Part shown: positions 34,328 to 46,700 of the stretch, in pieces
Position numbering within the stretch: the first letter of the stretch is position 1
How the letters are laid out: each line of letters opens with the position of its first letter
Source of the DNA: Arthrinium phaeospermum
Lineage: Eukaryota > Ascomycota > Sordariomycetes > Amphisphaeriales > Apiosporaceae
Length of the DNA stretch: 64,000 nt
Assembly (NCBI GenBank): GCA_006503535.1
Contig: QYRS01000010.1
Location: 248,001-312,000 of the forward strand
Direction of reading: 5' to 3'
Program-made: the position numbers and the translations under genes
Notes under the pieces: model-generated
Databases searched by the model: none
Told to the model about the DNA's origin: nothing
What the model saw: the letters and a program-made list of their open reading frames with translations, nothing else

Positions 34328-34448
34328 GTGGACACTCGCCCAGAATCCCGTTGAGCAGGGAAACCCGTAGTTCCGCTTGGCACCCGGCTTTGGTACCGAA
34401 AACATCATCAAGACTAAGACTGGGTGCTCTACTAAAATGGCAACGATG

Positions 34449-34456
34449 TATAAAAG
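34449..34456 (+). promoter_or_regulatory. TATA box of the GH92 gene
   Basis: TATAAAAG is 82 bases before the ATG at 34531. Confidence 0.55.
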
Positions 34457-34530
34457 GCCGGTACCCGCCTTCTCCATCTCCCCTATCATGGCATATCTTG
34501 AGCGGCCCACTGCAGGTTCAATAAGTTATA

Positions 34531-37116
34531 ATGCAGTGGCTGAGCATAGCTGTCACGTCCCTGATTGCATGTAATGCGCTATCAGCAGACACAGCAAGGG
34601 ATTATACCAAGCACGTAAACCTATTCATCGGCACCGAGGGGCCGGTTCCGGGATCAGCCTACAGCGCCGGCAATGTTTTCCCTGGCGCCACACTCCCCTT
34701 CGGGGCAGTCAAGGTTGGCATCGATACCACGAGGTAACAGGCAACTCCTCTGTCCAGTTCCGGATTCTGGTACTAAAAACGATACCAGGTGGAATGTATC
34801 TTTCTCTGCCAATGCAGGATACACGCCAGATGGAAACGTAACCGCCATCACCATGCTCCACGAGAGCGGCACGGGAGGGGCCCCAACCTACGGCTTGGTT
34901 CCCCAGATGCCACTTGTCACCGTTGATGGCGTCAACCTGTTTGACAACTTGACCTATATGCAACCTCGAACTAAGGAGGATATAGCAAAGGTAGGATACT
35001 ACAAGACGCATCTCCAGAACGGCGTTACGGCAGAAATGAGTGCCAGTATGCATGCAGGGATCTTGCGGTACCAATACCCAGAAAAGGGGGCCAGATATGT
35101 CCTGGTGGACCTCAGTCACTTCATTCCGAGCACTGGGAAGAAGGAGCAGTTCTATAGCAATGGCTTCATGGAACGCAGTGAAGACGGATCGTGGTACTTG
35201 GGCTATGGTGTCTACAGGGAAGGCTGGGCGTGGGGTAAGTGTTGATTGACTCCAGCCAGCAACCCCCGAAGAAAGAAAAGCCCAGCTCACGGAATACTCA
35301 GGTGGCGATTACCGCGTATACTTCTGCGGTCATTTCGATACAACGCCAGTCAAGACGCAGTTCTTCTCCGGAAAGGCCACTGATCCGTATTGGCCAAACA
35401 CGACGGATGTGAAGCCCACTTTCACAGAGAGCACAACTATCCAGGGAGGGACGATCGGGTACCAGTATGCCAATCGCATTGGGTCCTTGTTCGAATTCCC
35501 CGCCAACGCCTCTTCCATCACGTCCAAAGTAGGCATCTCCTGGATATCAGCTGAAAAGGCGTGCCAGTTCCTAGAGGAAATCCCGGGCTGGGACTTGGAC
35601 ACTACCGTCGAAGCAGCCAAAGATCAATGGAACACGGAGGTACTTTCCAAAATCGATGTACAGACCGAGAACCAGACGCAGCTCGAGATGTTCTACACCG
35701 GACTGTACCATTCACATCTCTTGCCGTCTGATCGCACGGGGGAGAACCCCAACTGGCAGTCGGATGAACCGTACTACGACGACTTCTACACTCTCTGGGA
35801 TACATTTAGATGCCTAATCCCTCTTACCACGCTAATCCTACCCAAGAGGTCTACCGACATTGTCCGCGCTCTGATCGACATTTGGCGGTTCGAGCGGTTC
35901 ATGCCAGACGGACGGAGTCACAACCACAACGGCCGAGTGCAGGGCGGTTCGAACGCCGACAACGTCCTCGCCGATGCCTATGTCAAGGGGCTCCGCGACG
36001 GCATCAACTGGACCGAGGGGTACCTGGCCATGAAGACCAACGCCGAGATCCAGCCATACAACAATTTCGACTTTGAGGACCCGACCGGTAGCACCAAAGA
36101 AGGCCGCGGCGGCTTGCAAGACTGGAAGCAGTACGGCTACGTCAGCCCCGCCCGCGGCAGGTGTCTCAGCAAGACTGTGGACTATTCGCTGAACGACTTC
36201 TCCCTCTCCCAAGTCGCCAGAGGAGAATCCCCGAAGGATGTGGCTCTGTATCTGAATCGATCCACGTGAGTTCTTTTTATACCCCCAAAACGACTTCAAG
36301 GAATTTGCTCACTGACTCCAACAAAGCGGCTGGCAGAAGACTTGGAACGCAGACGTGGAATCGCTCAACTTCACAGGCTTTCTTGCCCCCACCTACCCCA
36401 ACGGAAGCATCCAAGCCTACGACCCCCTGAGCTGCGGCGCCTGCGACTGGATGTCCATCGCGTACGAAGGCGTGCCGTGGGAGTACAGCTTCAGCATCCC
36501 CTTCGACATGCAGACCCTGATCACCAAGATGGGGGGCCCGGCCCTCTTCGAGTCGCGCCTCGACACCATGTTCGTGCCGAACCTGACGCGGTCCGACCAG
36601 GGGGGCAACAGCGCCGGCAGCACCATCTTCAACCCGGGCAACGAGCCGAGCTTCATGACGCCCTTCCTCTACAGCTACCTGCCGCGGCGGCAGCACCGCT
36701 CCGTGCAGCGGTCCCGCGAGGTCGTGGACCAGTACTACGGCAACGGGCGCTCCGGCATCCCCGGCAACGACGACGCGGGGGCCATGAGCAGCTGGCTGGT
36801 CTGGAACTTGATCGGGCTCTACCCCGTCGTCACGCAGCCCGTCTACCTGATCCTGGCGCCCCGCTTCGAGGACATCACGGTCAGGCTTGGCGATGGCGGG
36901 GGCACCCTGAGGATCACGGCGAAAGGGCTGGACCGGGGCCCCTATGTGCAGAGTTTGAGGGTGAATGGACAGCTGTGGACGAAGAGCTGGGTTACTCACG
37001 AGGACTTGGTGGGTGCCAATGGGGAGGGGTCTTCTTTGGAGTTCGTACTGGGTGCGGAGAGGGTGGAGTGGGATACTGGCGAGGTGCCGCCTAGCCCAGG
37101 TTCTTTGGCAGAATAG
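34531..37116 (+). CDS. Secreted GH92 alpha-1,2-mannosidase
   Basis: Four exons: 34531-34733, 34789-35234, 35302-36265 and 36327-37116, giving 800 aa, typical for GH92. Introns are 55-67 nt. The signal peptide is MQWLSIAVTSLIACNALS. Early motifs are NLFIGTEGPVPGSAYSAGNVFPGA, here spread through the first 60 residues, and LPFGAVKVGID, marking the N-terminal beta-sandwich. The (alpha/alpha)6 barrel holds the RVQGGSNADNVLADAYVKG block and the GNDDAGAMSSWLVWN motif, close to the conserved GNDDxGxMSAW region involved in calcium and substrate binding. GH92 enzymes are calcium-dependent inverting exo-alpha-mannosidases trimming N-glycans or mannans. The fungal role may be wall remodelling or mannan use. 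The linkage preference is inferred from family members. Confidence 0.93.
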
Positions 37117-37888
37117 GTGTCTCGCACTCCCGAGGATAGCATAGACGTTACTTTGTTTGTTGCCTCGGCACTACGAAATGGGAAGATCAAGGATTAATAC
37201 TACTTGGGTCTGATGGAGTACAGATCTGAGATGTGCTCATGTAGCCCGGAGGAGCACAAGACGCACTTCATGCAAGATTTATCTACCACCAAACCCATTT
37301 CGTTCTCCGGTTCCCATCGTGTTACATCTTGGTGCTGCTTGCTTCGTGTAAGACGCGTGCGGGGAAGCTTGTACGGAAGTCCTTGCGACAGGGGCTGCCA
37401 ACAAAACCTGTTGCACTAAACACCCAAATTTCTCCTGTTGGGTGAGTAAGCACGGGTTCGGAGCGCATGGCCAAGAAATGTTGCTGATGCGGTTGAGTTA
37501 CATCGCAGCATAGACGGCATCTCTGGCCCAACTGCACATCCGGAGCTACTGCAGCGTTAGATTCCAGAGACACCTTCTATTGGTGCAAACATCTCTATAA
37601 AGCAAACAAGTGCAGTAGTTGGATGTACTATTATGACCTGAAAACCCGGTCATGCATACAATGGTGTCAGCCAAAGGGATTGTATAGGCTCACTCACGGG
37701 GGAATGTGGCAAGATAATGCGACCAAAATCTACGAATTCCGGCAAGGTATGCCATCTTGCAGGTGCATTTACGCTCGAATACCGCAGTATATAAGCCATG
37801 TATTTTCCATTGTGGTATGACTGTTTCTAGGCCTTTTTCTATAGATTTATCCTGTAAAAACGTCACATTGAATAAGGAGATCTGGTCC
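37117..37888. other. Intergenic region between the GH92 and AA7-like genes
   Basis: About 0.8 kb with no supportable gene. The right part is the promoter of the flavo-oxidase, with a TATA element at 37788. Confidence 0.55.
37788..37794 (+). promoter_or_regulatory. TATA box of the AA7-like gene
   Basis: TATATAA stands 101 bases before the ATG at 37889. Confidence 0.5.
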
Positions 37889-39688
37889 ATGATGCAGCAG
37901 GCCTATACGCTCTTCGTTCTGGCCCTGAACCTTACCCTTACCAGCGCCCTTGATAAGTGCCAGCCGCAATTGTTTTCCGACTTTGCAGCAGCTCTCGGTC
38001 CAAGCCTCTCTCCCGGGGCCTCCATCAGTTTTCCCGGCTCTGACAAATTCGCCAATGCCACGAGCCGGTACTCAGCTTACGGATCGCCCAATTTCGCAGT
38101 TACTGTCGATGTAGCCTCTGAAGGTGATGTCGACAACACCGTCAGTAGAATCTCTTCTCGTACCAGAAGAAGGTGCCTTAGCCATGGCTCCTTGAGACCC
38201 AGTTGCTAGACACATCTCACATAGCTCATATTCTAATTCAGAAAGGGTATGAACCCAAATAGGTCAAAGTAGCCAACGCACATCAGCTGCCTTTCTTGGC
38301 CACTTCAGGTCACCACGGAGCGACCATCTCGTTGGGTCGGCTGCGCTGTGGCGTCAACATAAACTTACGAGCTCTCAACTCGGTGAAAGTGCTAGAGGAT
38401 GGCCAGACGGCTCTGATTGGTGGCGGAACTCTCACCGTCGAGGTCACGGAAGCGCTTTGGGCACACAAGAAATGGACAGGTCGGTCAACCTCCTGGATAG
38501 CTCGCCCATAACACCTGACTACGGGGAAAAGGGGATGACTGAGCTGATAGTTCCCTGAATATGACAGTAAGCGGTATCTGCGAATGCACATCGCTCCTCG
38601 GCCCCGGTCTGGGCGGCGGCCACGGTTGGAACCAGGGACGCTACGGCCTTGGTCTCGACCAGATCGTGGAAGCCAACCTGGTGCTCGGCGACGGCTCGCG
38701 CATCGTGGTATCGGAGGACTCGCACGCGGATCTGTTCTGGGGCCTGCGCGGCGCCGGCCACAACTTTGGCATTGTGACCTCGGTCAAGTACAAGGTCTAC
38801 GACGTGCCCGACGAAAACACGTGGGTGGTCGGCAAGTACACGTACACGCAGGACAAGCTCGAGGCGCTCTTTGGGCTCCTGGACTCCTTCGTCGCGGACG
38901 GGGCGCAGCCGGTCGAGCTGCGGCACTGGGCCACCTTCATGCGCGTGCCTGAAATCGATCCAGTTCACGTGGGTTATCCTTCCTCCTTTTCTTTTTCTAC
39001 ATCTTTTTAGGAAGCATGTGTCCTCTAATACGCGCAGGCCGTTTTCACCACCTGGATCGTCTACGAAGGCACGCCCGAGCAAGCCACACCCTACACGTCC
39101 CAGATGGAAGCCCTGGGCCCGGCCGCGCAGTCCCTCAATACGACCGAGTACCCGGGCATCGCGGTGCTGACGGGCAACGACCGGGGCGCCAAGCTCTGCG
39201 CCGAGAACGGCGACCACGTGCTGCGGTTCCCGATCGACCTGCGCGGCTACAACGTGACGGCGCAGCGGGCCGCCTACGCGCTCCTGGACGAGGTCTCGCG
39301 CGCGTACCCGGCCCTCGGCGGCGCCACCTGGCTCAACGAGGGCTACTCGGTGCGGGCGGTCCAGGCCGTGCCCGCCGACAGCACGGCGTACCCCGACCGC
39401 TTCAACAACCTGCTGCTGTCTCCGAGCTTTCGGATCACGCCCAGTGGCAGCGGGGACGACGACGTGGAAATGGATCGGATAGCCACTGAGGCCGGTCTGA
39501 AGATCCGGCAGACGCTTTTCGAGGGCGGCGGGTCGCCGAATCTTTACACCTACGTCAACTACGGGCTGGGCTTGGAGACGCTGGAGAACTACTACGGGCA
39601 CGAGGAATGGAGACTCGAGAGACTTAGGGCGCTCAAGGCGAAATACGACCCGGGCCGCAAGTTCAGCTTCTACGCCCCTATCAGTTAG
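37889..39688 (+). CDS. Secreted BBE/AA7-like FAD-linked oxidase, probably bicovalent FAD
   Basis: Four exons: 37889-38140, 38263-38479, 38568-38968 and 39038-39688, giving 506 aa. Splicing is needed to restore NTVKVANAHQLPF and TVSGICECT; the donors GTCAGT, GTCGGT and GTGGGT are all off-consensus. A signal peptide (MMQQAYTLFVLALNLTLTSA) precedes an FAD_binding_4 domain. His101 in SGHHGAT matches the 8-alpha-histidyl FAD link, and Cys161, eleven residues before GGG, matches the 6-S-cysteinyl link of glucooligosaccharide oxidase. The berberine-bridge C-terminus (YVNYGLGLE..YDPGRKF) closes the protein. Such oxidases convert oligosaccharides to lactones with release of hydrogen peroxide, but BBE-like enzymes of secondary metabolism share this fold. 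The two ATGs in tandem at 37889 leave the exact first Met ambiguous by one residue. It converges on HOT, 146 bases apart. Confidence 0.85.
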
Positions 39689-39834
39689 ATGTAGTCTGTG
39701 GATGTACCAACACAAACACAGATGAAGGAACAAGGACATAGCTAATTTTTTGCTGAATGCGTAAAGTTTTCCAATATACTGATTTGCAGTGTCGCTAAGT
39801 TTTGGGCTCATATGCATCTCCCGCTCGCGATAAG

Positions 39835-41533
39835 TTAGTAGGTCATGGCATCCTCGAACAAGTTCCTCAACTGTTCCTTCTCCGCCTCCAACTCCGTCCG
39901 CAGACCGGGGGCGAGCATGAGCACGCGCGCCTGCGGGATCGTGCCCTCCACCAAGGCATCGACATGCTCTGAGCCGAAGCCCAGATCCTTCAAGCCCCTG
40001 GGCTGGTCGCCAAGCTTGACGAGGAACTCCTGGATGGCGTCGGCCAGCACGGCGCCGGCGTCCTCGCGTCGGACGTTGGAGATGTCCACGCCAAAGGCCT
40101 CGGCGGCGGCGAGATGCCTCTCGGGGTTCGAGGGGCCCGTGAAGCGGAAGACGGCGGGGGCCGACACGGCCACGGAGACGCCGTGGGGGATGATGGGGTG
40201 GTCGACCTCGTAGCCACTGTGTTTGTACCCTGCGTTTTGGCCCGAGATGGGATAGGACATGCCTGGTGAAATTCATTAGCCAACATAGTGAATTTGTCGG
40301 ATTTACAAACAAGTACTTACCGTGACACAAGTGCACACCGGCGTTGCCAAACCCGACGCCGGCCAGGGTAGCAGCAAGTAACATTTCACTCTGAGCCTCG
40401 AAATCCTCGGGGTCCTTGACCGACCGGGGCAGGTACTTCACCGTGCTCCTCAATGCACTGAGAGAGAAGATATCGCTGATGGGGTTCGCGCCCTGGTACG
40501 CAGGCCGCATGATAGGGTTAGTCGGGCGCGGCGTCCGCTGGTTGTACGGGATCGCCGTCCACGACTCGAGTGCATGGCACAGCACGTCGAGGCCGGAGCT
40601 CGCCTTGACGGCGGCCGGCATGGTCCGGGTGTTGAGCGGGTCGCAGATGCCGAGCGTGGGCTTCAGGTTCCGGTGCGCGATACCCGTCTTGGCCCGCTTC
40701 GCGACCAGGTCGAAGATGGCCGTGCCCGTCGTCTCGGAGCCCGTGCCGGCCGTGGTCGGGATGGCGATCAGCGGCTTCAGCGCCCGCTCGATCGGCCGCC
40801 CGTTGCCCAGCGGCGCGTTGACAAAGTCCAGGAAGTCGGCGTCCGGGTACTCGGTGTACAGGTTCATGAGCTTCGCCGTGTCGATGACCGAGCCGCCGCC
40901 GACGGCCAGGAAGGCGTCGGGGGCGTACGGCTTCGCGAAGCTGATTGCCTCTTTGATCCTGGGGAGAGTGTGAGCTGCGGTAACTACAGAGCGGGTGTTT
41001 ACATAGGCTGTTGGTTGGGGGTGCTATTAGGTACTCACGAGCTATCTTTGGGTTCGACACGCACTTTGTCAAAGACTTCGAACTCTACCCCTTGATTGGT
41101 GAGTGCCTCCTCGACCTGCTTCATCGCCGTCAAGCGACGGACGGTCGAGTCGGTGACGACGCAGACGCGTTTCGCGCCCATGTTCTTGAAGTCCATGCCG
41201 ACCTCCTTGGTCACCCCGGGGCCGAAGCGTATGGACGACGCGGCCATCTCGAACGCGTATTCTTTTTGGTCCACCGGCGACGCGTACCCCCGCCTCGAGG
41301 TGCGTTGGGCATACCTGTCTACCTGGGACTTTGCCTGGTGGTGGTGATGTCCCGGGTTGGAGTGGCAAGGGCAATTGGGCGGGTGAGCATACTGAACTGT
41401 CCGGAGCAGACTGACTGCCCGTGTCGCGGCCTTGGAATTTGGGTGATTGTCAGTTCCTAATATCCACCATCTTCATCATGTCCGACCTGATTTATCCACT
41501 TACACTGGGTGCTATTCTGACAGCGGCGACCAT
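39835..41533 (-). CDS. Mitochondrial hydroxyacid-oxoacid transhydrogenase (Fe-ADH family)
   Basis: Four exons on the minus strand: 41533-41504, 41430-41039, 40958-40321 and 40262-39835, giving 495 aa. Exon 1 has only ten codons (MVAAVRIAPS), then GTAAGT, a CTGAC branch site and an unusual AAG acceptor. Exon 2 continues AATRAVSLLRTVQYAH, aligning with the start of human ADHFE1 and forming a basic mitochondrial presequence. Core motifs are YAFEMAASSIRFGPG, VRVEPKDSS, AVGGGSVIDTAK (NAD-binding), IPTTAGTGSETTG, DVLCHALESWT, GFGNAGVHLCHGMSYP and VDHPIIPHG; their histidines include the metal ligands. HOT oxidises 4-hydroxybutyrate while reducing 2-oxoglutarate to D-2-hydroxyglutarate. Maleylacetate reductase, a relative, is less likely given the ADHFE1-specific motifs. 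The promoter is back to back with that of the aminopeptidase gene. Confidence 0.9.
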
Positions 41534-42543
41534 TTTGAAACTGGCTTGTTTAGTATACGCTTGAGATATCCCATCAACACAACGTCAAGAGCAGCTCATG
41601 CAGTCATGAGTTTGCGTATGAGAAATGGCGCCTCGGCTCTAAACAAAGGCACGAGATGCTCCAATGACACGGGGAACCAAAGGAGCCATTGCCGAGCGCA
41701 TCGTCATCCGCTTCTTGTTGGGGTAGATTGTGGGGTACGACGGGCCAAAGGTTAGCGTGTGGGGAGGCTCGGCTCACTGTCGGCTTTCCCAAACCGGCTA
41801 CTTTTTGTGTAGTAAGTAACGTCCAGATGCAATCGATCAATCTCGAGATGTATTGAGGAATCTGAAGTTTGATTTTGGTCATTTGTATAATCAATTAGTA
41901 TACCTCTGCATTGGGCTGTGTGTTTGTTCTTGACCTTGGGCAAGAGCCAAATTCGTCCCAAGCCTTTCTGATGCTACCTGACCCTGTCCAAACCCTGGTA
42001 CCCTAATACAACACCTCCAACAGCTTCTAGGTCGGTATTTTGATAGAGGGGTAATCAAATCATCTTCTATTACTACCCCGCTCTGGCTGGCACGAATGCA
42101 TCTTTCGTAAGCTGGGTCGGACGTAACAACTTACGTATCTGGTGTCTGTACTGTACACTGACCTAGTGGCCTGCTGGGTCATGTTTAACCCAGATAAACC
42201 CCTGCAAGATAGACGGAGATAAGCGACGGAGTAGAATATCGGGATGAAAGACAAGGAACGCTGTGGGGCATCGGCTTCGGTATAGAATCTCGGGGTGACT
42301 CACGCCTTGAATGCCTCGTACGCCATGGTCAGACGAAAGCGATTCACCTCCTTCTATGCGATGGGCTTGTATAGTAAAGGGCTAAGTAAAGTTTCCGTAT
42401 TATCTATCAGGTAGGACTATAAATGTAGACGATTTACGTATCCGATGGGCTGTTATTTATCTTCAGTGCAAGCCATCAACAATTCATCCTTGATCAGCCC
42501 CTGAAATTAGACAATACTCCCACAATACCAAAACTTACACATC
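41534..42543. other. Divergent promoter region between the HOT and DmpA-like genes
   Basis: About 1.0 kb without a supportable gene. The right end has a TATA element for the aminopeptidase gene. Confidence 0.55.
42418..42424 (+). promoter_or_regulatory. TATA box of the DmpA-like gene
   Basis: TATAAAT is 126 bases before the ATG at 42544. Confidence 0.5.
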
Positions 42544-43746
42544 ATGTCGGCCTCCAAGAGTGGCAATGCGGGCTCTCGAATGCGCCTCAGAGACCTTCTC
42601 CCTGACTTGGACCTGGGCAGCTGGAAGCCGGGTCCCCTGAATTCGCTGACTGACGTGCCAGGCGTCAAAGTCCATACTCAGGAGATATTCTCCAAGGACG
42701 GCAGCGTCAACACGGGCGTGACCTCCATCCTCCCTCGCGATGAGTGGTTCAAGAAGGCCTGCTACAGCGGCATCTTCAGCTTCAACGGCTCGGGCGAGAT
42801 GACGGGCAGCCACTGGATCAACGAGACGGGCCTGCTGCACTCGCCCATCATCATCACCAACTCCTTCGCCGTTGGCGCCGCCTACCAGGGCATCTACGAG
42901 TACGCCGTGAAGACTCTGGGCACCAAAGACGGCCAGGTCGACTGGTTCCTGCTGCCCGTTGTCGCCGAAACCTTTGACGGCTACCTGAACAACCTGACCC
43001 GGTTCGTCGTCAAGCCGGAGCACATCGTGAACGGCCTGGAGAACGTGTCCAGCGACCGGGTGCGCGAGGGCAACGTCGGCGGCGGCTGCGGCATGATCTG
43101 TCACTACTTCAAGGGCGGGACCGGCAGCAGCAGCCGGGTGGTCCCGGGCGTCGACGCCAAGGGGGCGCCCAACACGTACACCGTCGGCGCGCTCGTGCAG
43201 GCCAACTACGGCAAGCAGAAGGACTTCCGCCTCGCCGGGGCGCCCGTGGGCCGCATCCTGGCCGAGGAGGCGGCCAAGCGGGCCGACGCCGACGCGGCCT
43301 TCAAGGCGGCGCAGGAGGGCCTGGAGTCGGAGAAGAACCGCAAGGACGGGAGCATCATCGTCATCCTGGCCACGGACGCGCCGCTGAATCCCGTGCAGCT
43401 GCAGCGCCTCGCCAAGCGGGCCACTGTCGGACTCGCGCGCGTCGGTGGAAAGGGCCACAATCCGTCTGGAGATATCTTCCTGGCCTTCTCCACTGGAAAC
43501 GACATTCCTGTGCAGAACATAAGCTCGACCCGCAAGGCGTTTGACCCCTTTCAGCCGCAGGTTCACAATATTGAGGTGGTCGATGACCATTCGATCAATG
43601 GCCTGTTTGAGGCGGCCGCTGAGGCCACCGAGGAGGCTATCTACAACGTACTGTGCGCGGCGGAGACGATGACCGGAAACCAAGGGCATACCATTGAGGC
43701 TCTGCCGCTGGATAGAGTCAAGGAGATCATGTCGAAGTATATGTAG
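42544..43746 (+). CDS. DmpA-type L-aminopeptidase/D-esterase (peptidase family S58)
   Basis: Single exon, 400 aa, with no signal peptide. The family is recognised from [20 protein letters not shown] near the start, the [20 protein letters not shown] loop, and the processing site [15 protein letters not shown]. In DmpA the precursor cuts itself between Gly and Ser; here these are Gly269 and Ser270, and Ser270 becomes the N-terminal nucleophile of the beta subunit. The preceding Ala-rich helical segment ([14 protein letters not shown]) is the usual C-terminus of the alpha subunit. Bacterial members remove N-terminal L-amino acids or D-amino-acid amides and can cleave beta-peptides; the fungal substrate is unknown. 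It is predicted cytosolic. Lack of introns contrasts with most neighbours but is weak evidence for transfer. Confidence 0.9.
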   Translation: MSASKSGNAGSRMRLRDLLPDLDLGSWKPGPLNSLTDVPGVKVHTQEIFSKDGSVNTGVTSILPRDEWFKKACYSGIFSFNGSGEMTGSHWINETGLLHSPIIITNSFAVGAAYQGIYEYAVKTLGTKDGQVDWFLLPVVAETFDGYLNNLTRFVVKPEHIVNGLENVSSDRVREGNVGGGCGMICHYFKGGTGSSSRVVPGVDAKGAPNTYTVGALVQANYGKQKDFRLAGAPVGRILAEEAAKRADADAAFKAAQEGLESEKNRKDGSIIVILATDAPLNPVQLQRLAKRATVGLARVGGKGHNPSGDIFLAFSTGNDIPVQNISSTRKAFDPFQPQVHNIEVVDDHSINGLFEAAAEATEEAIYNVLCAAETMTGNQGHTIEALPLDRVKEIMSKYM

Positions 43747-46700
43747 AAGACATTGCTTGATAGCTTCACTTGCACACAACAAACATTTCGATGATCCTCA
43801 TCAAACCCAGATTCCGAATCGTCGTTATGCTGCATGGTTATCGATTTCCCTGCAGTATCTTCAAGGCTTATCAGAGATAAAGTGCACATGCCTTAGATCT
43901 TTCGCACTTGACTCAATTCAACTATTGTTCCCAAGCTGTAGGTGAGGCAAGAACCACGCCAGATACGTGGAGGGAACGTAGTGTACTAAGATCGCAGTTT
44001 GAATAGTTCTGGAAATGGTGAATACGCTGTCTAGAAAATCAATTACCAGGAATCGTGGGCGGGTTCCTGGAGTTGGGTGCTTATCAGTCCCCCACGATGT
44101 CGCGACGTGGAACGGAGTTTTGCCCACCAGCACAATTCAAGCATTGCTTATGCAACCACATCGTTATGCTCACCGTTGATTCGTTTCACACCAACATATG
44201 GAAAAGGTTGCTGGCAGCGGAAGCTGTTCCCCGTCAAGCATCATGGCTGGAGGGACACAGGACACGGCTTGGAGCGTGGAGCGTTTTAAGTCCAGGACCC
44301 ACGACCCAAAGACTGTTCGTTGCCTTGACCCAGAACCCCAGGAAAAGGCGGGCAGCGGGAAGGAAAAGTCCCGTCGATCTAACCACGATTGGTAAAGAAG
44401 CTTGGGCCTGATGCTAAAGTGGTAGCTTGTCAGGTTAGGTAGTTCCTTCCAGTCCCGCGGGTGCTGCCAGCTTCTCCACCGGGGTAAGCTCCAGCCTTCA
44501 ATGCCAATTCATGAGATGGTGAAGTATTGTCGTAAGAGGATTGTTTCTGCATCCCTGCGTGGATGCTATTCTATCTTCATACTGCTCATATTGGGTCCTA
44601 TATGTCCCCGTGTCAGTAGCCGTGTGTACAAATTTCAAGATTCGGAACGGGGGCAATCAAACCTAACCTAACCTGACCCAACCCTGCTGGTCTGCCCAGG
44701 GATTTGTACTCGGGCTCTCAGGCACGGAAGCACGGTTCATCATTGTGTTTGTGTTGTATTGCTCAGTGGAGAGATGATGTGGATGAACAGCATGATAGCA
44801 TGCCACCTATGTATGATCCTCGCATCTCTTGAACTTCGAAAGGCAGGCCTCATCTATTTTAGTACCTATTCATGTTGTTTCGCCATTTGCTCACATGTTT
44901 CAGTACTTTCTATAAATGTTGATACGGGACTGGCACCCAGACGCCGGGGAGTAAAAACTTGCTCCTCACTCCTGGGCGCCGATCTCATAGCAGCCAATGT
45001 GATAAGCCAGTTCTACCACGGAGAACACGATTGCCAATCAGTAAGTCAATCCCACGCGGGGGCGCGTTTTGCAGCATGACAGAGCGTGTGCGTGTGCGGC
45101 TGCATCTATCGGAAGGGCTGGGGCAGGCGTGGCTGCAGCTGGTCTCCAATCCAAGGGAGAAAAAGTAAGCAGAGGTGCCATCAATAGGCTGCTACTGCCA
45201 GATTTCTCATTCCACATGACCGCCATGGTAATTTCATTTCCCGTAATCCTGCAGCTGGGCAAATCCCTCCTTCTACTCACCAGTGACAAACAAAAATCCG
45301 TTTGATGTGTTTTCTGACGGTGACAGCCCTGTATGTACGTCGAAGACGTGGAAAGGAGACAACGGAAGCAAGGTAATCTCCTCCACCCTTCCGTCGGGTC
45401 TGTACGTATGCAAGCGTCCATCCTATCCTCCCCTCCCCCGTTCAATTGCGAAATCCCCGGTGCATGGGCTGCAAGACAACTGTCCTGTATGACACCTCGC
45501 ATCTGCTGCAAGCCTGCAGTGCAGTTGAGGACTCCCCACAAAATGACGATACTGGCACTGATCGGTCTTTGGATATTAACCCTGAAGCTTATGCAGTTTT
45601 GGGTGATGTCCTTTGACGGAATCTAGCCGCGAGTGCGACAACTGCTTTTGATTGGACTTTGATATCTCCCTTCCGTCATCTTCACCGCTCTGGATTGTTG
45701 AATGTGAAATGCCTGCATACATTTACATTGGTGGTGTACGGAGTACACACACTCTCAAGTCTCAGTAAATGTGCAATCGTCATTGAAAGCCGCTCCACAA
45801 TTGTACAGGTTACTACTACAATCCCAGAAAACAGTACTCCGTTCCAAAGCTATCCATTCGCTCCCATGAGGAAAGGGCGATGAGAAGAACCGCGTTAGAA
45901 CATGCAGTCCGCATGGCGCAACCAAAGCCTGTGACTGGACCGAAGACAAAAGACTACTTGAAACAGTGTCCTACACTCCAGATCTTGAGAACGGACAGAA
46001 ATACTCCTACGCCCCCCACTCGATGAGGCCACGCACCAAACACGCACCGCGCTTTTCCATGGGAACCCCCCAAGATCCCAGCCTTGGAACGCTTTTCGTC
46101 TAGGGCCATTGGGGGCTCTGATGGGGGCTCGCTACCGCCGGGCCATGGCTGCCGGTGGCTGCCGAAGAGCGCTATTGCTGCGCTACCACCTTGGCAACTC
46201 TTTCTGTCAGGGGATCGCCGCCTTGTCCCCAGGCAAAACTAGTATCAAAGGGGTTCTGGAAATCCTGGCACAGACCAGACTGGCGACTCCGATAATCGAC
46301 TGGGCTCGCTAACTGACCCATTGCAGCTACGAGCGCTGGGACGGATCCGATGAGAGGATACCATCAACCCCAAGAAAGGTTTGCATAGCTTTCCGCCACC
46401 CAGACGTCGTCTTGCATATGCGCTGTGATAACCTACGGGTTGGCGAGCCCGAATAGGCCATTCGCTACCTGTCAGCTCTCCATCGATTGGCATTGACAAG
46501 CCTGTCTCAGCTAGAGGTTCCTCTGGCTCGGAGGGCCGCGATGCAGCGTTGAAGGCCTAGAGCCTCGCAACAGAAGCGAGCAAGCTTCTGCCTATCGAAC
46601 AGCCACACAAGGACCAAGTAGCAGTAGCTGATAGAAAAGGACCCTGAGAACCTTGGACTTGATTTTTCTGTTCTCCTCCTGCGCCAGGCCATTACTACAG

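Larger units (their letters stand above)
33500..34530. other. Divergent region between the F-box-like and GH92 genes
   Basis: About 1.0 kb with no supportable gene. It contains promoters of both neighbours, a small tandem repeat at 34301-34327 and a TATA box for GH92. Confidence 0.55.

Noticed and set aside
38519..40867. 782-codon minus-strand frame through HOT and under the AA7-like gene
   Set aside because: It reads through a real HOT intron and continues as an antisense shadow; the spliced HOT model restores conserved motifs.
42535..43782. 415-codon minus-strand frame under the DmpA-like gene
   Set aside because: It is an antisense shadow; the plus frame has complete S58 motifs.
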